Source: Fomitopsis serialis
Lineage: Eukaryota; Basidiomycota; Agaricomycetes; Polyporales; Fomitopsidaceae
NCBI RefSeq assembly: GCF_022376445.1
Contig: NW_025955038.1
Span: 62,001-126,000 of the forward strand
Direction of reading: 5' to 3'
Length of the DNA: 64,000 nucleotides
A model generated the notes under the pieces. It was not told where the DNA came from. It saw nothing but the letters and a program-made list of their open reading frames with translations, and did no database searches. Within the stretch, counting starts at the first letter, position 1. Each line of letters starts with the position of its first letter. Made by a program: the position numbers and the translations under genes. Positions 1 to 10,479 of this stretch are shown in pieces.

Positions 1-995
1 CTGTGACCCGGGCAGCCATCCTGTGTGTTACTGTCATTGATCAAGCAATCAAGGTCGTACATTCTGCGTGTGGAAGCCTGTGGAAGCTATCTTTGGCCGC
101 GTACAGGCTTCGGTTTCGGGGTAGACTACACGATTGTGAACGATCTGCATACATGATGTGATTAGAAGGAGATTTCACCAATTCACTATCTTTGTATGCG
201 GCGTCACCTTGTGTGGGTCGGCCACGTTCCAATTGAGTTCATATACTTGACTGTGATTGCAACAGAAGCGCAGAATGGCGAGATGCGCAGAGTCACCAGC
301 CTGGAGTGAATGCATTGAGATGGCGATACCTAGCGCGTATCTTGCGAAGTAGCGTGTGCACTCACTGCATTTCATCTTTAACGCAGGCCTTCCTGCGCCT
401 CAATGCGCCAGCTGACCAGAGGTTTGAGTTCGCCGTCTCTACGAGTTTCGCTCAACGAGTGCGCTGATTACAATCACAGAGGACAAATTGGCTGAATAAG
501 ATTCCCCACTGGCGTCAGACGGCGAAATCCTTAAATCCGCACTACGTACTCACATTCAGGCTAGACCAAAATGTAGCGGGCATGTGGCGACGCAAAAGGC
601 AGTATATAGAAATACTAGTGTTGGCCGCACTTAGTCAGGTAACCCGGATCTAGACGTAGCAGCCTCAAGGGCTATTATGAGCAACCTTGAGACTAGAGCA
701 CACTCCCGCTCTCAGCTAACTCAAGTAGTCTGTGGGAAGAGGCACTGAGCCGCGCTTTGCCATCGAACACTATTTTCCGGAGCTGTGAAGGAGGATACCA
801 CGAAATACCAATGTCATAGCACATGGTACGCATACGCCATCGGTGCTGCTCAGTCAGCCCAGACATCGAGCGGCTGTTGTCGAGTCTTCGTCGACACAAT
901 GTTAACCTAGAGCTGAGATGAGATGGCGTCAGCATGAGACAGCTTTCGCCGGGCTGGTGAAAGTATTACTGTGTAGTGTTCTCCCACCCTCTCGC

Positions 996-1003
996 TATAT
1001 ATA
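996..1003 (+). promoter_or_regulatory. TATA box of MDR copy 1
   Basis: TATATATA after a CT-rich stretch (ctcccaccctctcgc), about 80 bp before the ATG at 1084. The same arrangement is kept at copy 2. Confidence 0.55.
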
Positions 1004-1083
1004 TGACCTAGCGTGGACTCCGTTTCCTCAGCAGATCCTACTATCACTTTACCACCAACCCTTACACGTAAGACTCACCAACA

Positions 1084-2348
1084 ATGTCGCAGCAGAAAGT
1101 GCTCTACCTGCAGTCCAAGAACGGGTCCTTCGCAGTCGCGTCAGCCCCGGTGCCCAAGCCTGGCCCAGGAGAAGTTCTCATCAAGGTCCAGTCGACTGCG
1201 CTCAACCCCGTCGACTGGAAGATTCAAGCATTTGGCATCTTTGTCGAGAAGTTCCCCTCGATCATCGGCGGTGATGCTGCAGGCGTCGTCGTGGAGGTCG
1301 GCGAAGGCGTCACAAACCTCAAGAAGGGAGACAGAGTGTGCGTGGTTCCCCTTGGTGTCACTTCTATGGTCACTGGCGCTGAGCGCGCGTCTGTAGATTC
1401 ACTAATGGCGTGTACGGTGTCAATGAACACGCAACCTTCCAGCAATACGCGCTCGGTTACGCCGACGTGACTGGAAAGGTGCGGAGCCTCACGCAGCGCA
1501 GTAGATTACGCTCACCAGCTGGCTTGCAGATCCCAGACGATCTCTCTTTCGACCAAGCTTCAACGATCCCGCTCGGCTTGGCGACCGCAGCCACGGGACT
1601 GTTTAACGAGGGAGCGGAGACCGGCAGTGTAGGCCTCTTCCCGCCTTGGGAAAACGGCGGACGCGCGAAGTACGCTGGAGAGCCCATCCTCGTCATCGGC
1701 GGTGCTAGTTCCGTTGGTCAATACGGTACGCAGATTGAAGGTGCTAGCACTCGCTCCATTTTGATACCCTTCTAGTCATCCAGCTCACGAAACTCGCTGG
1801 CTTCGGCCCCATCATCACGACAGCCTCCCTCCGCAACGCTGGGTATCTGAAGGGCCTGGGCGCGACGCACATTCTCGATCGCAACCTCCCGGACGCTGGC
1901 CTCATCGCGGAGGTCAAGAAGATCACTTCCGCACCTATCAAGGTTGTGTTCGACGCTGTGTCCGAGCCCAGACGCAAAATGTCGCCTACACAATCCTTGC
2001 TTCCGGCGGGACGCTCGCCATCGTCTTGATCAGCGCTGTGGAGAACAAGACGGACGATAAGCGAATTATCCAACATACGGGAACACGAACGCCCCGAACA
2101 ACCGCAAGGTGGGGCGAGTCTGTATTCGAAAGTGACCGTTCTGCTGGAAGAGGGTGTGATCAAGGTGGGTGTTGCCAAGCGATTGCGACGTGCTGTATTC
2201 AGTGCTGACGCGGACGACTTACTACCCGCAGCCGAACCCCGTGGAGGTGCTGCCAAACGGGTTAGAGGGCATTATTGCTGGACTTGAGAAGCTCAAGCAG
2301 GGCGTCAGCAACGTGAAGCTCGTTGGGCATCCGCAGGAGACGGTGTGA
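1084..2348 (+). pseudogene. Zinc-type alcohol dehydrogenase-like MDR protein, copy 1 (frameshifted)
   Basis: First copy of a medium-chain dehydrogenase/reductase of the fungal ToxD/enoyl-reductase type, normally an NADPH-dependent oxidoreductase. The N-terminal GroES-like half ([18 protein letters not shown], then GGDAAGVV) is readable, as is the start of the Rossmann half ([11 protein letters not shown]). Splice sites match copy 2. In the fourth coding exon one base is missing near 1970 relative to copy 2 (gag-tcc-cag has become gagcccag), and two further single-base losses lie near 2070-2110, so the frame runs to an early stop near 2027. The homologous stop would be 2346-2348. Either a decaying duplicate or sequencing error; three lesions favour decay. 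Confidence 0.8.
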
Positions 2349-3987
2349 TTCCAAGTCGTTAGTTACATAGCGAGTACGATCGAAATCAATTCTGGGTTGT
2401 AGCAGGTTTACGTACTGAGCATGGTATAAGGTGCAAGCTTGAGCTTGATGCGGGTGTGTATTTTCTGAGTAAGGATGCATTTGGGTATATCATGAGATCG
2501 AGAACGCTCCCAGTGATTCCCGAGCCCTCAGGCTGCAGATCCTTTCACCTTCTCTGCTCCTGCTAGCTCGTAGTCACGGAGCTCCTGTGGTTTCAGGAGG
2601 TTTTCACTGCAGAGGCCCGGGGTCGACGAGTTAGAGCGGGTCCGAGTTGAAAGTTGTAGGATAATTTGTAGACTAGGAGCACGCGTGACAGGGGAATTTG
2701 AGGAAAGTTGGGTAACCATGTGCTGCGAGGGGTGAAGTCCGCGGCGACGGTCGAGGGACGAGGAGGTGGTGGTGGTGGACGACAGCAAATTCCTTTTTAG
2801 GCGAAATCGTGGCGTGGGCGCTCTACTAGTACTAAGTAAGTAACTTACCTCGGCGAGTCTGAGGCGATGTGTAATCACTTCAACGCTATCTGAGCTATCT
2901 GAGCTACAAGACTTCTAAGCATGCCATGAAAATTTCTACAATTCATAACCTCTGTTGACCGGTGTATGTGTTGATAATGAACAAACGCACTGAACAGGGA
3001 CAACCCAGCGTGAATGCGCTATCAATGGACTTGAGTACGCAGGTGTCTTCAAGTTTGGCCGACGGTACTACACCGGGTTTACATCCTGAGATTGTGAACG
3101 ACCTGCGTACATGATGTGATTATCGGGAAGATCGACCAATTCACTACCTTTGTATGCGGCGTGTGGTTCAGCGATGTTCCAATTGAGTTCACACTGCGAT
3201 TGCAACAGAAGCGCAGGATGGCGAGATGTGCAGAGTCGCCAGCCTGGAGTGAATGCATTGAAATGACGATACCTAGCGCATATCTTGCGTAGTATCGAGT
3301 GTACTCACCCCATTTCAACTTCAACGCCGGACTCCATGAGCTTCGCTGCGCCAGCTGACGAGAGGCCCGATTGGGGTTCGCAGCCTCTGAATATCGCTCA
3401 ACGAGTGCGTTGGTTTGAAGATTACGGTACTTGACAGAGAACAAGTTGGCTAAATAAGATTCTCCCATCAGATGGCGCATGCCACAAATCCGCACTAATA
3501 TGCACTCACACTCAGGCTAGGCCAAACTGGAGCGGGCATGTGGCTACGAGAGAAGCCGTGATTTGTAGGAATACTAGCGTCAGTCAAATAACTTGGTTCT
3601 AGACGTAGCAACCTCAAGGGACCTTATGAGTAGCCTTGAGACTGGAGCACACTCCTGCGTCGAGCTAGGTAGTCTGTAGAAAGGGGCGCGGAACAATGCT
3701 TTGTCATCGATACCATTCTCCGGAGCGGGGATGAAGGGGTCACAAAGTCCCATGGTATCACTGCTTGGTCAGCCCAGAGTTCGAGCGGCTGTTGTCGAGT
3801 CTTCGTCGACCTAATATGTCGACAACCTAAAGCTGATATGAGATGGCGTCAGCACGAGAATCGCTTTCATCGGGCTGTAGATCTGTTCTCCCACCCTCTC
3901 GCTATATATACCACCCAGCATGGACTACGTTTCCTCAGCAGACCCCACTATCACTTCACCACAGATCCCTTATAAGACTCATCAGTG
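2349..3987. other. Intergenic, including upstream region of duplicated unit 2
   Basis: From 2349 to about 3090 there is no recognisable gene; a minus-strand open frame at 2528-2878 has no family signature. From about 3090 the sequence repeats the region upstream of MDR copy 1 and ends in the copy 2 promoter. Confidence 0.6.
3903..3910 (+). promoter_or_regulatory. TATA box of MDR copy 2
   Basis: TATATATA about 78 bp before the ATG at 3988, in the same CT-rich context as copy 1. Confidence 0.55.
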
Positions 3988-5250
3988 ATGTCGCAGCAGA
4001 AAGTGCTCTACCTGCAGTCCAAAAACGGGCCCTTCGCAGTCGCGTCAGCCCCGGTGCCCAAGCCTGGCCCGGGAGAGGTCCTCATCAAGGTCCAGTCGAC
4101 GGCACTCAACCCCGTAGACTGGAAGATCCAAGCATTTGGCCTCTTCCTCGAGAAGTTCCCTGCGATCCTCGGCGGTGACGCAGCAGGCGTTGTCGAGGAG
4201 GTCGGCGAAGGCGTCACAAACCTTAAGAAAGGAGACAGAGTGTGCGCAGTTCTCCTTGGCGTCACTTCTATGGTGACTCGCGCTGAGCGCTCGTCTGTAG
4301 ATTTACGAATGGCCTGTACGGGGTCTATGAACATGCAACCTTCCAGCAATACACGCTCGGATACGCCGATGTGACTGGAAAGGTGCGGAGCCTCACGCAG
4401 CACAGTAAATTACGCTCACCAGCTGGCTTGCAGATCCCAGACAATCTCTCTTTCGACCAAGCTTCAACGATCCCGCTCGGCTTGGCGACCGCAGCTACAG
4501 GACTCTTTCACGAGGGAGCACCGACCAGTAGTGCAGGTCTCTTCCCGCCTTGGGAAGACGGCGGACGCGCGAAGTACGCTGGAGAGCCCATACTCGTCAT
4601 CGGCGGTGCCAGCTCCGTCGGTCAATACGGTACGCAGATTGAAAGTACTAGCACTCGCTCCATTTTGATACCCTTCCAGTCATCCAGCTCACGAAACTCG
4701 CTGGCTTCGGCCCCATCATCACTACGGCCTCCCTCCGCAACGCTGAGCATCTGAAGAGCCTGGGCGCGACGCACGTCCTCGATCGCAACCTCCCCGACGC
4801 CGCCCTCATCGCGGAGGTCAGGAAAATCACTTCCGCACCTATCAAGGTTGTGTTCGACGCCGTCGCCGAGTCCCAGACGCAGAATGTCGGCTATGCAATC
4901 CTCGCTTCCGGCGGGACGCTCGTCATCGTCTTGCCCAGCGCTGTGGAGAACAAGACGGACGATAAGCGGATTGCCCAGACACACGGAAACACGAACGTCC
5001 CGAAGAACCGCGAGCTGGGGGCGAGTCTGTATTCGAAAGTGACCGTTCTGCTGGAAGAGGGTGTGATCAAGGTGGGTGTTGCCAAGCGACTGCAATGTGC
5101 TGTATTCACCGCTGACGACTTGCCCACCCGCAGCCGAACCCCGTGGAGGTGCTACCCAACGGGCTGCATGGCATTATTGCTGGACTTGAGAAGCTCAAGC
5201 AGGGGGTCAGCAACGTGAAGCTTGTCGGGCGTCCGCAGGAGACGGCGTGA
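3988..5250 (+). CDS. Zinc-type alcohol dehydrogenase-like MDR protein, copy 2 (intact)
   Basis: Predicted 346-residue medium-chain dehydrogenase/reductase, ToxD/enoyl-reductase-like; expected to reduce an activated double bond or carbonyl with NADPH in the cytosol, substrate unknown. Five exons join in frame: 3988-4241, 4301-4382, 4434-4629, 4680-5071 and 5134-5250. Features are an N-terminal GroES-like fold ([25 protein letters not shown]), the cofactor-domain glycine motif [11 protein letters not shown] near residue 170, and a C-terminal [15 protein letters not shown]. Zinc-ligand cysteines typical of true alcohol dehydrogenases are not evident, as usual for this subfamily. ATG 3988 is chosen because the protein aligns from [11 protein letters not shown] in both copies. 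It is the functional member of the tandem pair. Confidence 0.92.
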
Positions 5251-5922
5251 TTCTGGTGTGATTCCAAGTGGTTATGTATGTAGATTACCTCAGCCTCTAA
5301 ATGAATCAAGTCGCCGCGGCGACTCCGACTCGATACCACTGGCAAATGGCAGACGTTGTGACAGAGTTAGCATGCAGCACATAGGTACTGCCTGCTGCGG
5401 CGCTCCGTCGAGACCTATCCAAGGTTCAACGTTTCAACATTCAGCCGGCGAATTGATGAGGACGACTTCCCTGCTTCTGTGGTACATAACAGCGCCGGTG
5501 GTCTGCAACGGAGACTACAGCGCGGCTGAGCGTTCTCATGTCCTCCTCCTCATGAGTCTCCGGTACGGCTCGATCCACTAGAAGGTTGATCCCAGCTGGG
5601 ACTACTCGAGCCACGTGACGCGTCACTGTATGTAGAACCGCGCCGATGCCACCCAATGCCAACCACGGTTGTATCTCGGGGTGTTCTATCGCACGTAATG
5701 CCACTGGCCGCTCAATATCAATATCAATCGCTGACACTCGAAGATGCGGCTTGCCTTGAAGGAGCCCTTTATTATATTCATCACACTCGACTAGGCAGTC
5801 GGGTATCACTTACTATACTTCCTCCCACCACGTAGTGCAGCAGCGGACACCAGGCCCTACACCCGCGCAGTGCCCCGTACGAATACTCTCCAAGACTGCG
5901 GTGAACTCCCAGGGAACCTATC
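5251..5922. other. Intergenic between MDR copy 2 and P450
   Basis: No gene recognised. A minus-strand open frame at 5441-5809 lacks any family signature. An 18-base motif (ggtctgcaacggagacta) at 5500-5517 recurs at about 20815 and, with one change, 43942. Confidence 0.5.
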
Positions 5923-7969
5923 ATGGCAGATGCGATTCAGGTCGCGGGTGCGATTATTTGTATCTTCGCGGTGACGACCCTCCTTACGTGGAGGTTTGAT
6001 CCAGTAAGCATTATCGGTGCATGCCTTAGACAGGAATGCTAACCTTCAAGATACTCGCAGCTTTATTCCATCCCGACGATTGGGCCATCTCTTCCTCTCC
6101 TCTCTTACATCGGTGCCTACCGATATAGCAAGAATGCCCGTGAAGTTCTTCAGGAAGGTTATGCCAAGGTCAGTGCGAAGCGAATCGTGATGCTTCCTCT
6201 CATTTACCCAACTTCTTTCCATGGTCATAGTACAAGATCTTCAAGGTCGCCATGCTCGACCAATGGGTTGTGATCGTCAGTGGCGCCGACATGAACGAGG
6301 AGCTGCGAAAGATCCCGGACTCACATGCGACATTCCACAAGGCTGCTGAAGACGTACGCTTTCCCTTGCCTCACTCTATTTGATGTGATGATATACTTAT
6401 TCTATTGATCTGGCAGTTCCTCCAGATGCGATACACTGTGTCAAACAGTGTCGTTGACCACCCAATTCACATCCCCACCATCCGCGGTCCCTTAACAAAA
6501 AACTTGGGCGTAGTGTTCGGCGACGTCGTGGACGAGATCAACGCAGCATTCGCTGATACCATCGGGAGCAAGTTGCACGGTGACGGTCAGTCAGATCTTC
6601 CCGTGCCGTGTTGAGGCGGAAATTTATCATTCAACGGTCCTCCACAGAGTGGATCAGTGTCAATACGCTGATGACTATGGCAGTGATCATCTCACGTGTA
6701 AGCAACCGCGTCTTCGTTGGCCTTCCCCTGTGTACGTATACGTCCGGATGCGCAGCAAAATGGCTTGCGAGCTGATGCTGCCATGTCACTAGGCCGGAAT
6801 GAGGACTACCTGCAGATTGTCCGCCAATTCACTTTCGACGTATCGAGGGCGCGCTTCATACTCTCCTGGTTTCCGAAGTCATTGAAGAAGATCGTTGGCC
6901 CATTTATCCCTTGGGCACGCAGAGCCACTCAGAAGGCGTCGGTGCACCTCAGGCCCATAATTGAGGATCGCTTCAGGAAGCTGGAGGAGATGGGCAAGGA
7001 TTGGACAGATAAACCTGTGAGTCATCCCCCATGCAGATATTGGTCTCCGCTTACCTTGACCCTCCGAATGCAAGAACGACTACATGATGTGGATTATTGA
7101 CGAAGCCAGGCGAGAAGGCGGGTCTGTACAGACGACGATTGAAGGTCTCATGGTCTCCAACTTCGCTGCCATTCACACATCCAGCAATGTGCGTCTCTTT
7201 CTTCCTACAACTTGCTCAGGCGAAGACATTCAGCTGACTACGACTCACAGAGTATGACCCAGGCACTCTATCACCTCGCGGAATCTGCCGAGTACGTCAA
7301 GGGGTTGCGCGAGGAGGTCGACAGCGTGGTCAAGGAGCATGGCTGGACCAAGGTCGCGACGGGCAAGATGTGGAAGCTAGACAGCTTCATGCGCGAGTCG
7401 CAGCGCATCAACGGTATCACGTACAGTCAGTATCCACATCAACATCTCTCTACCCTACATACTAACTCGCGCTCCACCGCAGTCTCCATCATGCGGAAGA
7501 CGCTGCAAGACACGACGCTCTCCGACGGGACGTTCATCCCGGCCGATACGCTCGTCGCCGGTGCGTCCAACGCGACGCACCGTGATCCGCGCAACTACGA
7601 AAATCCCGAAGTTTTCGAACCGTTTCGTTTCGCAGACATGCGCGAGGCAGACGGCGCCAGCATCAAGCACCAGTTCGTCAGCACCTCGCCAGAGTACGTG
7701 CCGTTCGGGCATGGGAAACACGCGTGGTATGCAGTGGCTCCTCCGCTCATAACTGGCGTAGTCGCTGACCGCAGGTTCTGCGCCGTGCTAGCCCCGGCCG
7801 TTTCTTCGCCGTGAACGAACTGAAGCTCATGATGGCGTACATCTTGCTCCACTACGATCTGAAATTCGAGGGTGAGCAGCGGAGGCCGGAGAACTGGTCG
7901 CGCTGGCATAACGTCCTGCCTGGGCACAGGAATGTATTAGTCCGGAGGCGGCAGGTTGTGGCTACCTAA
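5923..7969 (+). CDS. Cytochrome P450, ent-kaurene-oxidase-like (CYP512-like)
   Basis: ER-membrane haem monooxygenase of 499 residues from ten exons that join without a frame error: 5923-6003, 6061-6168, 6231-6353, 6417-6585, 6648-6731, 6793-7016, 7075-7188, 7251-7425, 7483-7726 and 7792-7969. The N-terminus has a single hydrophobic anchor (residues about 8-24). The I-helix carries NFAAIHTSS in place of the usual AGxDT. The K-helix ExxR is ESQR, followed by NPEVFEPFRF, and the haem loop FGHGKHACPGRF is complete; the ligand Cys codon is split by the last intron. Similarity to ent-kaurene-oxidase-like P450s that are abundant in Polyporales (CYP512) is from recall; the substrate is not predictable. 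Two further copies lie at 23436-29692 (-) and 54032-56090 (+). This one is the more diverged and is intact. Confidence 0.93.
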
Positions 7970-8882
7970 TGAAATAGTGTTGTCAACTGTATTTGTGACA
8001 TCTTGTCTAATACAAAACAGCGAGTGAGCTTCGGGAGATGGTAGTTCTGGAACATATACCCGACCTCAGGCGGGCTAGATGATTCAGGAAGAGCACCCTA
8101 GTTCATTCAGGGCCTAGCCACTGCTCAATCCAAAACATCGTACATCAAGAAGCAACAAATCCAGCTGTTATGAACCGCAGCAAGCAAACACTCATTGGAC
8201 TCATCCCGATGCGTGCACCGATCTGAGTTGGGTCGGGGGTGATCTGTATGGCGCTCAGTCCGTTCGACAACCCGAACAGCTCGATGTACCAGTACGGCGT
8301 ATACAGACCTAAATGGATGGACACCGGTCAGGCGCATTCGGGAGGATGCGCGGTAGCCGACGATTAGGTGTTTGTGTAGCTCGGCGAGATCGTTCGCTCG
8401 TTGGTGGCTTGGCCCGCGGATATGTTGAGGGATTTGTCTCGTCTTAATAACTCCTGTAGGCGTTCCGGAACGGGGCGTACTGCTACGTTGGTACCAGTGC
8501 TCCTCTCATAAGCCGTCGTCGTGCTTCGATCATGATGTGGGTACTTACACATTTCCTCAGTGACAGCGAACTTACTGCAAAGTCTTCCGAGGAGTCGTCA
8601 TATAAGTTCAGTGTATGCGCACAGACCTTTCTTGCGGTCGGACATCGATCTGTCCAAGAAGTCCTGCAAAGTCACTCGCCGTCTGTCTGCCTACTCATCC
8701 TTCAATATTACTTCCCCTAACTACATACAGTGATTAGCTGTTTTTATCAAACATCATACCGACGTACCTGCTGAGCATGTATGATACTCCGAGATATTGA
8801 CTTTCTTGACAGTACAACAGGCACATTGACAATTGCTACTATACAAGCCTGCAGTAATGGTTTTGGACCCCCGAGGCATGTA
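7970..8882. other. Intergenic, convergent P450 and GST ends
   Basis: No gene recognised. The short open frames here have no family signature or plausible splice partners. Confidence 0.5.
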
Positions 8883-9805
8883 TCACGGAAGACCCTTTCC
8901 TGCCCTCGTCGCTTTCGCAACCTCGCTCTGAGCCTCATCGCGCAGGTAGCGCCCGTAGATCGGCTCATAGTGCTCGAGGTCCTGTACACGCCGCGTCAGC
9001 ACAACTGGCTGCGTTAGACTGGCAGGACTTACGCTCTGTGTCTTCAGTACGCTTTCCCGCGTCGAGAGCTTCTCCGCGTACTCCTTCCAGCCGCTGCCGA
9101 CCGCGTCGCGAGAGTAGCCGCGGTGGTCCCGCAGGATGTAGTCGCGGATGACCCACGGCGCGAGCACGACGTCGACCATGCTGAACTCGGCGCCGAGGAA
9201 GTACGGGCCCTTCGCCTTCTCGCTCACCCTCCGCAGGCTCTCGTAGTACTCCTCGCGCGCGGCCGCCTGCGCCTCGGGCGTCTGGCCCTGGAGGAGCCGG
9301 TGGAACGCGGGCACGACGTTCTTCGCGACGTGGTCGACCCAGAGGCGGACGTATGCGCGCTCGAACGGGTCCGTCGGGAAGAGGTGCGGCGTGTGCGAGG
9401 GGTAGGCGTCCTCGAGGAACTCGCAGATGATGAGCGACTCGTAGAGCGCACGGCCCTTGTATTCGACTGCCGGGACAAGGCCCTTTGGGTTTATGTCTAG
9501 AGTGAGTGAGCGGGGTATTAGCTGTTGACACAACGAACTGCACGTACCGAGGAAGTGCTTCTCCTTCTTGTACGGGTTGACCTCCTTGTACTGGTACGGT
9601 ATGCCGCGCTCCTCCAGCACGATCCACGCGCGCTGGACGAACGGACAGAACTGTGCTCAGGTCAGCCGGGGCAGTGGTCGTCATAGTCGCTCGGACGCAC
9701 CCAGCCAGCCCAAAAGACGAGATCCTGCGGAGCCTCATGCTGCTTGACCGTCTCGAGCGCATGTCCCGTCGCCGTCGGGTAGACATTCTCGTCGGGGTGG
9801 CCCAT
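8883..9805 (-). CDS. Glutathione S-transferase, omega-like
   Basis: Predicted 256-residue cytosolic GST; omega-class enzymes act as thioltransferases or dehydroascorbate reductases with glutathione. Exons on the minus strand are 9805-9701, 9650-9548, 9496-9033 and 8981-8883, all in phase. The thioredoxin-like N-terminal domain has FWAGW followed directly by FCPFVQRAWIVLEERG, placing a catalytic cysteine in a C-P-F context as in omega GSTs, then the cis-Pro segment GLVPAVEY and ALYESLIICEFLEDAY. The helical C-terminal domain follows (FERAYVRLWVDHV, YFLGAEFSMVDVVLAPW). ATG 9805 is the first in frame with the domain. It is divergent from TRAPPC11, with about 670 bp between the starts. Confidence 0.92.
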
Positions 9806-10479
9806 CGTGGTTGAATACCTTTTTTGGTGCTGCAATTGGTTGTTGGTGTGAAGTCTTGCTGTTACGATGGTTCTGGAGGAGGTGGAGGTGGAGGAGCAGG
9901 ATGCCCTTAAATGATTGGAGTTCCGGCGGCTGACTGAGCCAGTTTAGCAGATAATCGTCGTTGATTGCGTCATTAATTCAGTACGAACCTTGCCTAAGGT
10001 TCAGGAAAGTACGGGTGAGCATCAGCATGCGCACGCACGGACGTGCGAGCGAGAGAGGCGAGTGCGGGACGACATGTCAACCAGGGAGCGGCTCCGGACG
10101 ACTTTGTCGGCGATCTCAATAAATCATTTATTTAGTTCAGTAAATTGAGAGTCTTGCACGGCTTGTTATACCGTCAGCAGAAGACTGGGAGGCACCAGGG
10201 ATTGAATAGACTGGGCTATTGCGCACACTGTGCAGTGACTCGAGACGAGGGCAGCACTGAGCAGAAGTTGCAGAACCGCGACGATGATGATCACTTCAGA
10301 CCAGGAATGTATGTGCATGCACAAACACGTGATCTCTACGAAATGGCATGGACCTGGACCATGGCCAGTACTTGCTTGCCACCATATCCTCATCTCTGAC
10401 TTTATACTCGACTTCGGTCTTCTCAAGAGCACGTTGATATAACCTTGAAAATACCACTCTACATGCTGTGACTCGGATA
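9806..10479. other. Divergent promoter region between GST and TRAPPC11
   Basis: About 670 bp between two divergent starts; nothing coding is seen. An A/T-rich stretch near 10115-10150 precedes TRAPPC11. Confidence 0.5.

Larger units (their letters stand above)
130..5250. repeat. Tandem segmental duplication (unit 1 about 130-2350, unit 2 about 3090-5250)
   Basis: Two direct copies of a roughly 2.2 kb segment, offset by about 2.9 kb. The non-coding upstream part matches from a motif near 132 (gattgtgaacgatctgc) and near 3092 (gattgtgaacgacctgc), through a near-identical TATA region, the whole MDR gene and its stop. Similarity is high in exons and introns, with small indels upstream. The 0.7 kb between the units (2350-3090) does not repeat. 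Unit 1 carries a frame-broken gene and unit 2 an intact one. Confidence 0.9.

Noticed and set aside
2528..2878. 116-codon minus-strand open frame
   Set aside because: No family signature, no splice context and not part of the duplicated units.
5441..5809. 122-codon minus-strand open frame
   Set aside because: No recognisable domain; similar open frames occur by chance at this GC content.
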